This document shows positions 21,301-33,182 of a DNA stretch of 64,000 nucleotides, piece after piece (position 1 is the first letter of the stretch; each line of letters opens with the position of its first letter). The stretch covers positions 9,019,201 to 9,083,200 of the forward strand of contig NC_134982.1 in the NCBI RefSeq assembly GCF_965638725.1. Direction: 5' to 3'. Below the pieces are notes generated by a model. The model was given only the letters and a program-made list of their open reading frames with translations. It was not told where the DNA came from and ran no database searches. Position numbers and translations under genes: made by a program. The stretch comes from Aptenodytes patagonicus (taxonomy: Eukaryota; Chordata; Aves; Sphenisciformes; Spheniscidae).

Positions 21301-23436
21301 GCAGGTAGATGTATAAAGCAGCATCAGCCTAATAATATCCCTATAAAACAGTGCTTCCTTCTTAGGATCCAGAGGGATGAAGGTTGTCAGAAGATCAAAA
21401 GATATATCACAGTGTGCTTGTAGAAATCCCCTGATTATGTTTCCTCTCTATAATGCTCTAATTCACTATTTGATCAATTGTAAAAGGGCCAATGCTTTAG
21501 GAGGAAAAAAAAAAAAGTATTAGGTTACTAGATGCTTGAGGGTGAGTGAAAATCACACCTAAAATTATATGTAGCAATACAGTAATGAGCTTATCAATAC
21601 TTCTTTAAGGAATCTGACAGCCCTATAGGAGAGATTCAGTTCTGTGAGCAAAGGTCACAATATAGATATTGCTTATTAAGACTATCGATAGCCTGGTTGA
21701 CCAATCTAACCAAAGACTGTATAATGTACCTGCTGTTAACAGGCAGGGAGGAGAACTATGAAGAATTTACAGAATTGCCCACATGTAATATTAATAATAT
21801 TGATTGATTCTAATAATATAATAAGGTAAAGATGCACTTCTTTGAAATGGTGCATGAGAGAGGCGGGCGGAGAGAGCAGGAGATACCTTTGCTAAGTAGA
21901 TTGAACTGGCTTGCACCTCTTTGAAAGCTAACCCAAAGAAAACTCAGTTTTCTTGCCTCTTACAGGCAGGGCTCTGTTTCTTGCCCATTATTTCACCTGA
22001 CCCAGACAGAAACAAGATACCTTTTTCTCTACGATTGGGTCTTAGCCTGGCAGCTGCAGAGAAGCCAGGGGCCTGAGAAACTCAGAGCAACCAGGACCAT
22101 TTTGGTCAACCAGTTCAGCCCCCGTCAGAACAGGATTAATCTCAGAGTGCTCTTTTTCAACACAGCAATACAATGAAAGTGCTTGATTTATTTTATTTTT
22201 TCACACCTTCAGCAGCATTTAAGAAATGGGAAAAAGAGTGTGGAAGTAGCGTATATTCTATCATATGCATAATCTATAATTGACGGGAAAGGGCTTTGCA
22301 GAGCAGCTACAGACCTGCTCTAAAGCCTGCTGAAGTCTTCAGGAAAACTCTACCTTGCCTCCAGCAGTGTTTGGATTGGACCCTAAGTTACGGGCAGTTC
22401 TGCAAGATACTGCTCGTTGAGGCAGGAATGACCGATAATATGCAATGTGACTGCCTTAAGGTTGTTACTCATCTAAATCCAGATACGCAGACCTGCTTGC
22501 TTCCGAATTTCCTAACTACTCCCTCTTCAGCAATAGGCTGCCTTATCTAGGTATGCTAGTTCACTCCTTTTGCTATACCATTCAGCTTGAAGTGTCTCAT
22601 TCCAGTTTCCGTGTGGTAGTTTCAAGATGGTTTGCATTTCATTATGCCTTCTCTCAGTTTACAGGGCAAGTGTTTTTCTTTTGTGAGCATTTAATTGCTT
22701 TTAAAAGCGATTTATTTGTTCGTATTCCATCTTCAATAATACATGGATGAGGATGCAATTTTTCACCCTCTTTTATGAAGATATATTGTTATTCAGTTAT
22801 GCTATTCTGCGGGTTTTGTTCTGTTTTGTGCATTCGGAGGGAGTCTGGTCATTTTTTTTCTTTGTTTTCCTTCTTCCTATCTTTTTTTTTGTTTGGATTA
22901 TGGATTTTTTTTTTTTCTTTTAAGAAAAAGAAATCTCATTCAAGATACTGGCAATAAATGAGAAAAGTAGGAGTGGAAGTGAGGAATGGGCAAGACAACC
23001 AACAAAAATCCTTTGGCAAAGTCTTTAAAAGCATACCATTGCTGCATGTTTATTTGCAAGAGTCTGGATCCAGCCAATTTTGATACCAAAGAAAAGAGTA
23101 TCTTACAAGTGATTTAACTCCAAGTTTAGTCATTGTCAGAGAAGGGGAAAAAAAAGCAAGCCAACCCATAAAAACACTAGAAGGAAATGTACGTAAAGAT
23201 CTTGAAGGAGATAAGGGTGATAGCGTGGTGCTAGGTTTTACATTTTACTATTGGGCTAGTAAAAGTTAACACCAAATTAAATAAACAAATAAATAAACAA
23301 GAAAAGCAAGCATTGCCATTCCTTCTGGATTATTTGCTAGTGGCTAATACACTTCAGAGCTGCCCCCTCTAAATTGCTGCCTGTGCCTGCAGCGTCATTC
23401 AAAGGAAGGGCATTATCTGGTGGGTGAGGGCGGGCA
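18373..23436. other. Intron 1, mostly unique DNA
   Basis: No exon or repeat family is clear over most of this stretch. It holds an A-run (21505-21516), a T-rich block at 22850-22925 and an AAAT-type stretch at about 23278-23305. A regulatory-looking block is listed at 20090-20300. Confidence 0.5.
20090..20300. promoter_or_regulatory. Candidate conserved block with SOX, TCF/LEF and homeodomain words
   Basis: TTAATTAATTG (20165-20175), ACCTTTGTT (20178-20186, SOX-like on the minus strand) and AGATCAAAGG (20199-20208, TCF/LEF-like) lie within 45 bp in repeat-free DNA. The words are seen directly; enhancer function is inferred. Confidence 0.35.
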
Positions 23437-23608
23437 GTGAGGATGCCTGGGTTCTAATCACGGTGTGGATAATTACTCACCAACGCTCTCTGATGGAGTC
23501 ACTTAAGCTCGGTGCCTTCAGGCCTGATCTGAAACCTGTTGAATCAATGGGAAGATTCCCATTGGCTCCAGTGAGCTATTGATCTTTCATTTCCTCATCT
23601 GCAATATT
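23437..23608 (+). mobile_element. MIR-type SINE, interrupted by a palindromic repeat
   Basis: The left part carries CCTGGGTTCTAATCACGG and GAGTCACTTAAGCTCGGTGCC. The right part carries TTTCCTCATCTGCAATATTA. These follow the order of a plus-strand MIR core (GGTTCTAATCCCGGC, GTCACTTAACCTC, GTTTCCTCATCTGTAAAATG). A 64-bp palindromic element at 23521-23584 splits the two parts. Confidence 0.7.
23521..23584. repeat. Palindromic interspersed repeat inserted in a MIR
   Basis: It begins GGCCTGATCTGAAACC, has AATCAATGGGAAGA and TTCCCATTGGCTCC in the middle, and ends with a GATC-containing arm. It is the most complete example of the CATTGAAGTCAATGGGA-type family here. The MIR sequence on either side joins cleanly if the element is removed, with a shared TTCA at both edges. 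Confidence 0.65.
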
Positions 23609-24083
23609 AAGCCAGTTGGATTTTCTTTTATTATTCTTTTTTTTTTTTTTTTTTTTAGAAAGGAGAAGTTAATGGCATAAATTTGACATTTATTTTTTCT
23701 CAGTAAAGGTTGTGGTGCATCTCTGATGACAAATGTGTTACATCAGAGCCCCTTTCAGTGCAGATCAGGAAAACATGCTTTCAAAAAACACGTGGTGGGG
23801 AGGTGGAAAATTAGCTTTGCTCATTTCACTTGTAAATACATATTTGTCCCTGCTTTGCCAAGAAAGGGTCAATGGCAATTTTGCCAGTTTTCTTTGTGTG
23901 AGTAGGATTCAGCCTTTGTAATCTCTCTGTCTACAGGAATATCATCATTCACTGATTCAGGATCTTGGGGTTTTTTTTCCTTCTTTTAGTGAATCACATA
24001 TATACTCTTCATTGTTATGGCAACTGAGGGAGCTGCAAAGCTCAAGGATTTGATGAAGGGCTGCATCCCACCTTTCTTCTCTA

Positions 24084-24130
24084 AGGGCCTGATCCAAACC
24101 TATTGTTTGCAATACGATTTGGATCAAGCC
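24084..24130. repeat. Short palindromic repeat remnant
   Basis: GGGCCTGATCCAAACC at the left and ATTTGGATCAAGCC at the right are near reverse complements separated by a few bases. It appears to be a deleted member of the GGCCTGATC family. Confidence 0.6.
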
Positions 24131-24739
24131 GAAGGTATCTGCCTTCACCGGGTCAGTAAAAAGAGCAAGTTCCCTCTAGACAAGTGTACTCCTGCCCTCA
24201 GTATGGGCAGATGGAATTGGCAGTCGTCGTCCATTTGCTGAGGACCGACCCAACACTCTCTGAAGTCAATAGTTAGACTCTGACCCAGCCTCACAAACAA
24301 CAGACAGACACCATGTGAATCCTTAAGCAGGAATGTGAAAGTCCCTGACTTTGACAGAGCAAGGTAGTCCAGAAGGGAGTTTTCACTGCTGCTACCCAAG
24401 AAGTAGCTTATTGTGGGGAATAAACAAGGTTCCAGTGACCTCGAGTATCCAGCCACAGCAAAATTAATTTAGAAACCTTTTCATTTAAAAGCGGGATTTC
24501 AGGTGATCTCCTACAGTGAAGATCTGACAAGCAAATGAATCAACCTCCCTGTTTTTTTATTATTTCAGTTGCAGTTTTAGTTAGTTCATCAATAGCAACG
24601 TATGTGGGTTTTGGTTTTTTTTGTGTTTCCATCCCATCTGTGCTTACGTCTTTTATGAAATAAATGGAGGAGCTGGAGTGTTCATGTGTGTATGTGTGTG
24701 TGTAGAGTCGATTATCTAACCCCTAGTCTATTTGAAATC

Positions 24740-25135
24740 ATCACAGTGCACTTAAGTCAATGATATTCTGTCAAAGGTGGAGAGGAAGCGTGCGTGCAGC
24801 GTGAGTGTGCGAACGTGATGCTGCTTGATTGCCTGAAATCCAACTAAGTCTCAGTTTCAAAGGCCCGGGGGCAGCAGGGAAAGTATTTGTTTGTTTAATT
24901 ATTTATATATTTACTCAGCTTTACTGACAGTGTTTGCAGATGGGGAAAAAAAAAAAATTGAAGAAGGAATGTTGGGTTCTTGTTTGGAGGGGAACGCGTG
25001 TTGTATTAGCCTCAATCTGTTCGCCCATATAATGGCTGCTTTGTGCTGTTAAATGATCATTTGTTACTGACCGGCTCATTGAAAAAGGCCAGAGAGGTGC
25101 TGGTAGAATTAGATTTTACGAGTTTATTCATAAAA
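24740..25135. promoter_or_regulatory. Candidate conserved non-coding block
   Basis: Apart from one A-run this stretch is free of recognisable repeats. It has distinctive AT-rich words near its right end (GTTAAATGATCATTTG, AATTAGATTTTACGAG). Conservation is inferred by eye only. Confidence 0.25.
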
Positions 25136-26430
25136 GGAGTTGCACAATAGGTGTGTCATTCCCCTGTCTTCTCCCCTACGCCGATCCAGGGACAGGACTT
25201 CTGGCAGCAGCTTCTTAATTCAAAGAGAAATAGCCGAGCCACCAGCAGGCCCAGTGACCCTGCTCTCTGCTACCAGGCAAAAGCCATCGGACCGATTGCC
25301 GGGCGGGCGTCTCGGTTCTCCATCCCTGGCCCCTGCATTTGCTTTCCAAGTGCTGCGCCCAGGCTCTTGCTGGCTGGGTTTCCATCTGAGACCAGCTCCT
25401 CACCCTCCCTTCCCAAGCTTCCTCCCCTGGTTGCAGGTGAAAGCATGGATGCGTGGACCACAGGCTCAGATCCGTCCCCAGGGTCAGGTCCCTTCCCCAG
25501 GCACCTCTCCAGGCTCACTGCCTGTTCCCACAATGTCCTTCTCAGCCTACCTGTGCTCATGAGTCGTTTATTTTCCATAGCCAACTTCTGCCGCTACAGA
25601 CCTGTTTCCCCAGCTCTCGCCATCGCTGTTCACACTCCTCTTCCCTCAGTTCAGCTCTGCACCGATGTTTTGCCCTCATGCTGTCACTGGCTGTCACCCC
25701 TGTAGAGAGCACTTCACCGGTTCATGTCACGAGTCACCACTCTGATTCTCTCAGACCACGTTAACTCTCTCTCCTTTCCGTGTTCTTCCCTGAACAGGGT
25801 TAGGGAAAAGGGAGCCATACTGACCAAGTATTTTCAAAAAGAAAAAAGCCACGGGTAGTAGCAGAAATACCCACACCCACAAAGTATACACACACAGATA
25901 CACAAACATCTGTATTTCTGTACGTAAACTACTGAGAGGGTAGACAGAAAAGGTGGGGTTTTTTCTTTTGATGTTCAAAGCTCGATGTCCTCTTTCAAAG
26001 ATTAAAAAAACCCAAAACGGTGCAGTAAGTCTAGAATTTCACCAAGGCAATTGCACCTTTTTTTTTAACTTTTCTTGTTTCATTAAATCAGCAGCACATT
26101 TCTCACACCTGAACAAAAATCCTGCATACATTTTCCTTTGAATTCTTAAAATCGTGATCTTATTCTTAACTATTCCTGGCAGCCCCTTCTGGGACTACAG
26201 TTCAGCTTCTTTCAAAAATATTTTTCCCTGCTGTTTTGAAATATAACTATCCCTCAGCTCCAGGACCCTTCTCTAGCAACCCCAAATTAAAGCAAGAAGG
26301 CAAAATAACCCTTTGATGTAGTGCTGCACCAGTCTTCTTCATTCAGAGGTAGGTAGGAAGGGATTAAGACCCTGTTTCTAGCCCAGCCCTCTTACTAAAC
26401 TTCTGCGTCCTGCCAGACCCCATTCCTAGA

Positions 26431-26501
26431 CCTTGCTCTTCCTCAGTTTGCTATACGTAAAGAGGAATTTATGATATCCAGCTTTGCAAAGAGCTTTGTG
26501 T
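26431..26501 (+). mobile_element. Possible MIR 3'-end fragment
   Basis: CTTCCTCAGTTTGCTATACG followed by a GGAATTTATGATA-type stretch and GCAAAGAGCTTTGTG follows the order of the MIR 3' half. It is strongly diverged. Confidence 0.4.
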
Positions 26502-26554
26502 GTATTTAAGGTGTAAGTCGTGCTGCAGCTTTAGCGGTGATGGTCTAAGGTTAT

Positions 26555-26726
26555 AAATGAGACAACATTTGTAAGGAGAGGTAATATCTTTTATTAGTCT
26601 GGCTGATATAGCTGGGAAAAAAACGACAGACTTCCTTGTGTGCCTGAAAGCTTGTCTATTTTTTTCCAACTATATCAGTTGGTCTAATAAAAAATATTAC
26701 CTCTCCCGGCAAGCCTTGTCTCATTT
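26555..26726. mobile_element. Penelope-like terminal repeat in head-to-head inverted arrangement
   Basis: Two arms of about 77 bases are near reverse complements. The left arm contains GAGAGGTAATATCTTTTATT. The right arm contains GGTCTAATAAAAAATATTAC and CAAGCCTTGTCTCATTTG. A spacer of about 20 bp separates them. The words AGGTAATATCTTTTATT and GAAAGCTTGTCT are ones I associate with a widespread turtle/crocodilian retroelement that I believe is Penelope-like. The inverted structure is seen directly; the family name is from memory. Confidence 0.55.
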
Positions 26727-28840
26727 GAGGTTTAAAACATGTAGGCTGATTATTTAGGCCTGGTTTTTGTCTGTCTTGAGGGATTAGACATTTCCTCACC
26801 TAGGTGGCCAGGGGAAAAGCAGCCCGGGTTGGTGTCCCCTTCTCTCACCTTCTGTGATCAACAGCAGTGGCCATCTCACAGGCGTTAAGAGGCGCAGAGA
26901 AACTCTGACAGCCCCTATTTTCTGATCCTGGAGATGTTCTTTCTTTTTTGCTGTTCTGCTTCCTTGCAGAGCACCACATGCCCTCTCCTCACCCCTGTGA
27001 CTGTGATTTATTTATAAAATTGCTGCATGTATGTGTATGCACGCATGTGTGTGGGCAACCACACAAACATCGCCAAGCTGCCAAGCAAGCTGACGAGTAT
27101 TTTCTAATGTATTTAGCAAGTAATAATGCAAACCACAGGCGAAAAGTACAGCGAGGAGAACAGGTAAAATACTTGAGCCAGGGAAGACTTTGGAAGGAAG
27201 GGATTTTTCCCTCAGCTACAAATAAATTGCAGCCCCCACCATGTCTGGGAGAAGCATTTTGGGACTTTTTTTGTTTGATTTCATAAAACACGGCTGAAAA
27301 TACCGAGGAGCTGAAAAGAATCCAGAAGCAGGTAGCAGGTTTTCAGACGCGGCAAAATCCTGCTCGTATGCATAAGGCAGCAGTAGTCAGAGGACAGCTA
27401 TTACTTATGCTTGGCTTTACTACCAGGGAAAGCATCAGATCATCTATTCAGATCAGGATAGTCAGCTATGCCAAAGGTTTCATCAAATATTAAACATGGT
27501 CAGTAAACTTAAACCAACGTTGGATGTGCAGGAGTTCTGCTCCTTTTCAAGCAAGCACTCTAAGAGGAGAAAGTTTTCTCCCATCCCTCTCCGATTGGGA
27601 TTTTTTGTGGCTGGAGGGATCCTTTTTTCAGACAGGGACCCACACTGGTGTATGTCTAGGTAAATACATGTGCACGTGGGGGTTTGCATGTGTCTCTTAC
27701 CCTGTCAGGTAGAGACTGAGTTGTTTTTTCCCTGCAAGTTCACATCTTTCTCGCTCAGACAATTTCCCGTACGCTTCTACTCGTTCACCCCATATATTTT
27801 TCTGTGTCCATCTGTCCCTCTCCAAATACAATGCTTTCTCTCGCATGCTCCCTCTCATCATCCGTTCAACTGGGTTAGAAAGGTGCGTGCAGGTAGATGT
27901 GTATGTGTGTGTATTTGCAAACCCGTGCAGGTAGATGCGCATATCTGACTGCTTGTTGATAAATAATACACGTACAAAGCCACATCTGCCTCCTTCTTAC
28001 GTACATTTGGGTTGTATTTACACCCTCCAGTCCTTATTTATTCTGACTGGGGGCACTCAGAGGTAGAACATTTTGCAGGGAATTATGGTTTACGATGTTA
28101 CCTCTCCCTTCTATTATTCATTCTCTCTGATTTTTATCTAATCTCTCTTTGATTGTCCTGGTGCAGCTTAAGAGACAAAGTGAATTTTTATTACATCATC
28201 AATATAATCTCCAGCTAATCGGCATCTGTGTGCATTACCATGCCCCCTTTGGCTTTTCATCTGTGTCCATAAATAGTAAGAATAATAATCGGGGCTGTTT
28301 TTGTGTGTGTGCGTGTGTTTGTGTGTGTGTGTGTGTTGGTATCAGGCGGAGAGTCACAGCTGCACTTTTTCATTTCAGCCAGCTTGTTTTAGCAACATTG
28401 GACCCAGCTTTGTGCAGATTGTCTTGACTATTGCCCAGATTAATTTCCTGGTGCCTATCGCTTAAATCATGGAAACAATTAAAGCGGATGAATCCATACA
28501 CATCTTCTCGCAGCGACTGAACTTTGCTGTTAACTTGTACACATATTTCCATGGCGTTACAGGCAACGTGCCCAGTGCCAGTGGAGTGTGGAGCAGTTAA
28601 CATATCCCCCCACCTTAGAGGTGTTTAACCTCTAAATTTTTAGTGTGTACTTGCTACTTTTTCTTGGGCAAGAGGATAGTACATCACATGTCTTTGAACA
28701 GGAAGCTCAGAGACCAGATTTTTGGCTTTTGATTGCTGATATTTTTCCACAGCTTGCTGTGTAGTACTTAGCCTGCCACTCAGGTCTGCAAATTTTGCAG
28801 AGTTGAGCTCCTATACATTTTTTCTCCTCTTCTCTTCTGG
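26727..28840. other. Intron 1, unique DNA with TG repeats
   Basis: TG-rich DNA lies at about 27030-27055 and 27890-27925, and a (GT)n tract at 28302-28338. The stretches 28150-28270 and 28460-28570 are repeat-free and could be conserved, but I see no defined element. No exon is seen. Confidence 0.5.
28302..28338 (+). repeat. (GT)n microsatellite
   Basis: An interrupted GT repeat; UG-rich in the nascent transcript. Confidence 0.85.
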
Positions 28841-28900
28841 AAGAACAATGACAATAATACTTCCCCATAAAGTAAGACTTGTGCCGTACTTTGAAATTTT
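28841..28900 (+). mobile_element. Possible MIR 3'-end fragment
   Basis: ACAATGACAATAATACTTCC resembles the post-core MIR segment (ATGGGGATAATAATACCTAC). It is short and diverged. Confidence 0.35.
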
Positions 28901-29297
28901 CATCCTCTGTACAGATGTCTTGTGCATTTTAAACAGAATTGCTCTGCTTTCTCTTTAAAATACCCTGATTTGGCAGAGCAAGACAATGACAGTGCCTCTC
29001 TGTTAAGCAGGCAGACTTCAGATTGGCTTTCCAGTGGTTTAGGGTGATACTCGCATCCGATACGCAAACTGTAATCCTTGTGCCCCATCCTGCAGTGCCA
29101 GGATTAGTCCTTTCCGAGTTATCCAAGCCTGATCACAAACACCGTGCCAGAGTTCAACCAGATACAACGAAGTCTTCAATAAAAAGGGCACATACACACA
29201 TGGACAAATTTTAGACTGATGTACTAAACAGCAGCGAACCCCTTGGGAAAGGGCCTGTATGTCTTCCAGATAAAATGTAGTTATGGTATAGAACCGT

Positions 29298-29401
29298 CCA
29301 TCCAGCAAAGTGTGCACTTAATTCATATTGTGGAAAGCCTTCCAGAAAGCAATAGGTTCTTAAAGTTGAGCAGGTGCTTAAATGCTTTGCTGGATCCATG
29401 G
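29298..29401. repeat. Palindromic interspersed repeat (AAGCAC/GTGCTT type)
   Basis: The left arm CCATCCAGCAAAGTGTGCAC is mirrored by GTGCTTAAATGCTTTGC and TGGATCCATGG at the right. The inner TTAAAGTTGAGCAGGTGC word belongs to a palindromic family I recall as common in sauropsids. Confidence 0.6.
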
Positions 29402-30916
29402 AAATCTGCAGTTCAGATGAAATAATTAAGCGTAGGGGTGTTACAGAAGCCAAGTGAAAAGCATAATTCTGTGACTCAGAAATAACACTCCTTCATAGCT
29501 GTGGCAGAACACTGAAATCATGAAAGAAACACCGTGTAGCTTGAACACCTTGCAGCGTGGATCGGGCTGAGACCCTTCCTATATTTCAAAATATTTCCTT
29601 CCTGATCTTTTTTATGGACAGATTCTGATTAGACTTGGCCTGGGAATGGGAGTTGCTCTGAGCAAAGAGAAACACAGAATATTTTCAGTTCTCATCTTCA
29701 GTTTTCTTTTTTTATACCAAACCCTTTTCCCTGGCCCCTCCAGCTCCACTCCCTGTTTTGACAAACCAGCTCATTTATCAGATGGGAAAAGAGGAAGGGG
29801 GGAATGAGAATATTTTTGGTTTCTTCTGTTTTGCATGATATAATCCCCCTCTCCGCTTAGCACCTCCGTAAATAGGAGCTCCGATCTGAAACTGGTCACA
29901 GTTTATCGCACTCAGGACTAGACCAGATTGGGTCCTGAGTCTCTGTCAACCATGTAATAAAGAGACCAGAGTTTTACACTGTACACAGATAAAGTTGATA
30001 CTTCATGTAACACCTCTTGATTTTCCTGGTTCCATTATTGTTTTGCATTTTAATTTTGGAGGTTTATTTGCATGTGTATTGCTAGGCCTCTCTTTATTGT
30101 TTCACTATTTATTTATGCCTTCTTGCCCCTCCTTACACCCCTTCTTGCCCAGCTTGCCCAAACCCAGCAGCTCAATCCCCTGGGCAGGTATGAAACCAAC
30201 AATCATTCCTGGATAAAAATCTACCTTGAAGGATGAAGACCATCTCCCGTTTGTAAGTGGAAGGCATGAAAAAGAACACATCACTTATCTGAATTTGCTG
30301 TTCATCCAAGCACTGTTTATGGAGATTTACAGTACCTTGCCTGTGCAAAGAGCTCTATTGCATGGTGACTGCTGGAGGATTTTAGGTGGCAGTATTAGCT
30401 GCGGTATTAAAAATGCATCGGAAGGCACAGGGTGGGAGATTAGTTGGATAGAAAGACCCATGAATGAAGGGTTAATTACATTCAAAGAGGCCATCGTATA
30501 GAGCAGAAGAGGCAATAGGTTTCTTTTCTTCAAAATTTACTAAATAGCTGGAAACATGGTTTAATGAATTTTAATGGGATCTTTCTGAATCCTATGCATA
30601 TTGCATCTGCTGACTGTAGGAAGTCAAAGTATTGTTGAAAGGGAGGGTATTGCCCTACTTTAGGTTTCACAGTTCAGTATTTAAAAAAATATTCTGCAAC
30701 AAGCACTTTATTCAATATATATTTTTTTTCCTTATTTAATTCCCCCCCCCTTGCAAGCAGAAAAGACTTTCAGGATCTGTGAGCCCTCAATACCATAGAT
30801 TATTCTACTGTTACGTAACACGTGCTTTACATTTATTGAGCCATCTTGTGCCGTCAAGATAAAGGAGGCCTTAGTATTTTTCCCTGCTTAGGAGCCATCT
30901 ATGAAGACGTGGTGAT
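29402..30916. other. Intron 1, unique DNA
   Basis: No exon or clear repeat is seen. A T-rich then C-rich stretch lies at 30715-30752. Confidence 0.5.
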
Positions 30917-31016
30917 GAATTCTGCTCTCAGTTATACCCATGTAAATCTAGAGAAACTGACTCCCGTGAATTTCTTCCAGGATTACTGCGATATAAATGA
31001 GATCAGGATTTGGCCC
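30917..31016. repeat. Palindromic interspersed repeat (TCTCAGTTACACC type)
   Basis: The left arm (GCTCTCAGTTATACCCATG) and right arm (GATATAAATGAGATCAGG, TTTGGCC) are diverged reverse complements over about 30 bases. The family, with arms like CTCAGTTACACCAGTGTAAATC, is familiar from sauropsid introns. Confidence 0.6.
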
Positions 31017-31299
31017 AGTCTGGCAGGAGAAAGAAAGAAGAGAAAGAGTCAGAGTTCTCTTTTTTCCTTTGCAGTGTGCATGGGCTGGGATGACATCGTA
31101 CACCACACAACTCATTTCCATGAGGGCTCCATCAGGGGCAGCAGAAAAGCCAATCTATTTGACTCCGATGCAACACAAACAGGATATTCGCACTTTAGAA
31201 AGAGCGGGTCACTTAGCAGCATGTCAGAAGTCTTGACTGCAACATCTTCATCATGCTGATTTGTGGTGAGCCAGCATCATCTTCCGCCTCAAAATCAAA

Positions 31300-31365
31300 G
31301 GGAAACTGAGGCAGGGCATGTAGTGAGCCTGTCTCAGAGCAGCTGTGTCTGGCTCCTGCCCGTAT
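31300..31365 (-). mobile_element. MIR-type SINE fragment
   Basis: GGGAAACTGAGGCAGGGCAT, then TGAGCC and CAGAGCAGCTGTGTCTGGC, follow the antisense MIR order (GGAAACTGAGGCACAGAG, GGTCACACAGC). Confidence 0.5.
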
Positions 31366-33130
31366 TTTTATGTCTACCTTCACTGTGTTGAGGTTGCCCA
31401 TTGCCTTGGTAACTTGAATTTTCTCTGTCGCTCATTTTCAAAATGCCAGGCACCCTCTCAGACAGCTGATAGTATAAGGCTGCCCTACTTTTCGTTAACC
31501 TGGGGCCCAGTTCTCCTTCGGGGTGCAGAGAGAGTTGCTGAGACCCTCTCAAAAGATGCTTTGAGAGCATCTCAAAGCCAGCAGGAACTGACAGGGCTTA
31601 ACACTTTGCAGGACTGTGTTTAGGTCTGTTGAAGGAGAAAAACCGTACTGTTTTAACTGCAGCAGTATGATCAGGATGACAAAACTTCTCTATTGGAAGC
31701 ATTACAATACCTGAATAGAAATGGTTACACTGACATAAATACACACACGCACACACAAATAGCAGAAGGAAAGTAAAAGCATGCTGGCATCAGGCATTTT
31801 TACACCAGTACGACTACACCCACCCTCCAGGGTCTACTGGGATAATATTTTCTGTGACAAGGTGGTGTTACAGCTGGCTCAGGGCTGCAGACCCAGAAGG
31901 TATCCCAGCGCAGGAGCCAGAGCTTCCTAAGAGCAGAGACAACCTCAGATCTGAGTCTGGAGTGAGACTTTCCAGACTGAGAACAGCAGGAGTACTTTGC
32001 GCCCGGGCTTTTGTAAAGAAGAAAGCCAGGAATTTAAATGTACTTCTGCAGGACTCGAGGCTGCACTGCTCCCCAGTATGCAGTTGTTGTTGCTTTTCCC
32101 CCTTGTCTCCCCATCCCTCCCTCATGTGTTTCAGATCTTTCTCCTTACAAGCAGACAATGTGATGCCTGCTTGAATGGCACAGATAAGTTAGCCATGCAG
32201 CTGGGAGTGCCAGCCCTAAACCACCTAGCCTCCCTTTGATCTGAAATCAAAACAAAAGACGTCGGCATCAAAATGATCCTTTGCCAGGTAACGGTTACTT
32301 TGTGCGTGTTGCCTTAATTCAGCTGCAAGGAGCTCTCATCTCTTTGTATCATGCCCAGATCTGCGCTCGTCTTAATACTTTATCAATGTGCCAGCAGGCT
32401 GCTTCTATCGTGGATACAGCTGTGCAGAAGCTGTCAGTGTTTTTAAGTAAAGCGTTAAACAATACTTCAGGTGACAGCCAATTGTTATTTCCTTACCCCC
32501 CCCTCCAATTCTTCCCTCTTCCCCTCCCTCACCAAGCCCAGATGCTGAAGCCCTTATTTTTATGTCAGCTTCGTGCTCAAATTATACAACCCAAATGTGT
32601 TTTCCCTTCTTTTTTTTCCCCTGATGGGAGCCGTTCTCTCTCTAAGGGATGGCGAAAGAGATGCACAGAAATCCTGAGGAGCTGCAGACAAAATGAACCT
32701 CACGAGCAAGCGGCCTGTCTTGGTGGCTCATTCCCTCTCTGTTTCAGGTGAGCTGTTGGGGCTTGCCCAGAAAAGCCATCCACCTCGCCCGGGTCCTGCC
32801 ACGAGGACAGTCTTTGATTCGCAGCCTTGTCTAGACTTTTAATACACCATTACGGTGTGGTTGAGAGCTGGGAGTTAGGAGAGATGGCTTTTTTTTTCCT
32901 AGCTCAGCTGTTGGTTTACTCCGTAGACGCTGAGCAAGTCATTTCTAGAGAAAAATTAAAACTGGCTGTCACTTTTTTTAGTGCCTACTTGTTTTGTATG
33001 CTCGTTGTGTACATGCTTTGGGGAGGGGGGTCCCTACTGCAATTGACGTTTCAATCTGGACACTGTAAATTACGGATTAATTTTAAAAACTCTGGTATTT
33101 AACATGTCGGCATTGTGTTTCTGATCCTTG
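31366..33130. other. Intron 1, unique DNA with a regulatory-looking block
   Basis: CA-rich DNA lies at about 31740-31760. A hairpin with perfect 8-base arms (CTTTGAGA) lies at 31559-31577. The stretch 32290-32500 is repeat-free and rich in octamer- and homeodomain-like words, possibly a conserved element. Open frames of 156 and 137 codons nearby have no recognisable content. Confidence 0.45.
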
Positions 33131-33182
33131 CTCTACAAAACTGGATAAATAATACTTCCCCATGAAGAACTTTGAGATCTTC
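33131..33182 (+). mobile_element. Possible MIR 3'-end fragment
   Basis: CTACAAAACTGGATAAATAA and TACTTCCCCATGAAG resemble the post-core MIR segment. Short and diverged. Confidence 0.35.

Larger units (their letters stand above)
23609..26430. other. Intron 1, mixed unique DNA
   Basis: A 20-base T-run lies at 23637-23656, TG-rich DNA at 24685-24713, an A-run at 24946-24957 and CA-rich DNA at about 25875-25905. A locally GC-richer stretch at 25140-25760 gives open frames of 140 and 184 codons in two frames; neither is recognisable and I regard them as chance. Confidence 0.5.

Noticed and set aside
25151..25705. 184-codon open frame in a locally GC-richer stretch
   Set aside because: Another frame of 140 codons overlaps it on the same strand, and neither has a recognisable motif or exon boundaries.
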